Origin: Rhizobium sp. G21
Lineage (GTDB): Bacteria > Pseudomonadota > Alphaproteobacteria > Rhizobiales > Rhizobiaceae
Assembly (NCBI RefSeq): GCF_014158035.1
Contig: NZ_JACFXW010000001.1
Span: 4,132,001-4,196,000 of the forward strand
Length of the DNA stretch: 64,000 nucleotides
Reading direction: 5' to 3'
A program made the position numbers and the translations under genes. Shown in pieces: positions 63,421-64,000 of this stretch (position 1 is the stretch's first letter; each line of letters opens with the position of its first letter). Under the pieces are notes generated by a model. It did no database searches. It saw only the letters and a program-made list of their open reading frames with translations, and had not been told where the DNA came from.

Positions 63421-64000
63421 TCACATCTCCGCCGAGGCGCCCGAGGGACGGGCATTGATGGACAGGATCCAGTCGACGACGAGGTTCACGCCGATGGTCA
63501 TGATGGCGATCATCAGCGCGGGCCACAGCGGCGCCGGCAGGCCGGAAACGATCGCGCCGCGGTTTTCCCAAACCATTCCGCCCCAGTCGGCATGCGGCGG
63601 CTGAATGCCGAGACCGAGGAAGGAGAGACCGGCGACGAACAGGAAGTTGAAGCAGAAACGCAGGCCGAATTCCGAGATCATCGGCGGCAGCGCGTTCGGC
63701 AGGATCTCCTTGCGCATGATCCACCACAGGCCCTCGCCGCGCAGGCGGGCCGCCTCGACGAACTCCAGCACGGCGATGTTCATCGACACGGCGCGGGCCA
63801 GGCGGAAGACGCGGGTGGAATCGAGGATGGCGATGGTGATGACCAGCGTCGGGATCGAGGAGCCGAACATCGACAGCACGATCAGCGCGAAGACCAGGAG
63901 CGGGATCGACAGCATGATGTCGACGAAGCGCGACAGGATCTGATCGATGATCGGGCCGCCGGTGGCGGCGAGCAGGCCGGCGATCGTACCCATGGTGAAG
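63421..64000 (-). CDS. ABC transporter permease (DppC-like), N-terminus outside window
   Basis: The visible 192 residues are from the C-terminal part of a BPD_transp_1 permease of the DppC/OppC branch. They include the EAA loop 'FVEAARLRGEGLWWIMRKEI', 'LPNALPPMISEFGLRFCFNF', and 'AGLSFLGLGIQPPHADWGGM', with about five membrane segments. An internal ATG at 63993 is not the start, because the family extends further N-terminally and the frame stays open to 64000. It is co-transcribed with the dual ATPase. Confidence 0.9.
   Translation of the reverse strand, partial: FTMGTIAGLLAATGGPIIDQILSRFVDIMLSIPLLVFALIVLSMFGSSIPTLVITIAILDSTRVFRLARAVSMNIAVLEFVEAARLRGEGLWWIMRKEILPNALPPMISEFGLRFCFNFLFVAGLSFLGLGIQPPHADWGGMVWENRGAIVSGLPAPLWPALMIAIMTIGVNLVVDWILSINARPSGASAEM

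Noticed and set aside
1..64000. tRNA, rRNA or tmRNA genes
   Set aside because: No cloverleaf-like or rRNA-like sequence was recognised on either strand by eye; a tRNAscan or Infernal run would be decisive.

Overview
The window is chromosomal DNA of a Rhizobiales-type alphaproteobacterium. The evidence is its high G+C codon use, RIME-like intergenic repeats, an ExoD-family protein, a DUF47-pit phosphate operon with a PHO box, an entericidin, a DUF1127 protein and many FAD/GcvT demethylases. I cannot name the genus. About 19 coding frames carry a single-base indel (one is a 2-base or equivalent change) with intact family-like sequence on both sides. Nearly all lie in short homopolymers and most are one base short. 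I read these as consensus errors, not gene decay, and annotate the genes at full length.

Layout. 1-0.7 kb: end of a HEPN gene and an unknown partner. 0.7-7.5 kb: cupin-XRE regulator diverging from a three-gene operon (FAD/GcvT oxidoreductase, MDR oxidoreductase, FAD/GcvT oxidoreductase). 7.5-9.4 kb: a visibly AT-rich two-gene island, ParA-type ATPase plus SIR2-domain protein. 9.4-12.2 kb: two Lrp copies flanking an RTX gene, then a PLP ammonia-lyase-like gene. 12.4-18.6 kb: large MscS channel and a cobalamin-uptake ABC system behind a cobalamin riboswitch. 18.7-25.2 kb: RTX-tagged GH24 lysozyme, cupin, DUF47-pit, methyltransferase, MmyB-type regulator and hypotheticals. 25.4-33.8 kb: third FAD/GcvT enzyme, WYL regulator, two multi-receiver proteins (one a diguanylate cyclase), GbdR-like AraC regulator and a DUF1127 protein. 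33.9-38.7 kb: aldehyde dehydrogenase, LysR regulator and a large RTX protein. 38.9-52.8 kb: a corrinoid-dependent methyl-transfer locus, interrupted by a small membrane protein and a RES-Xre toxin-antitoxin pair. 52.9-64 kb: DUF433, two EamA exporters, O-GlcNAc-transferase-like glycosyltransferase, homocysteine methyltransferase, PPC-repeat RTX protein, aldo/keto reductase and a peptide-type ABC transporter cut by the window end.

How it fits together. The main theme is stripping methyl groups from quaternary or tertiary amines such as glycine betaine. A non-pyrrolysine MttB-family methyltransferase would load a corrinoid protein. A pterin methyltransferase and a methylene-H4F-reductase-like enzyme would pass the methyl group into the folate pool, or a Zn homocysteine methyltransferase would pass it to homocysteine. 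A RamA-like Fe-S ATPase would reactivate the corrinoid, and the riboswitch-controlled importer would supply B12. Three FAD/GcvT enzymes would oxidise dimethylglycine- or sarcosine-like products. Substrates are inferred from families, not shown by the sequence. The least explained element is the AT-rich ParA-SIR2 pair, a candidate NAD-depleting defence module of a composition I do not recognise.
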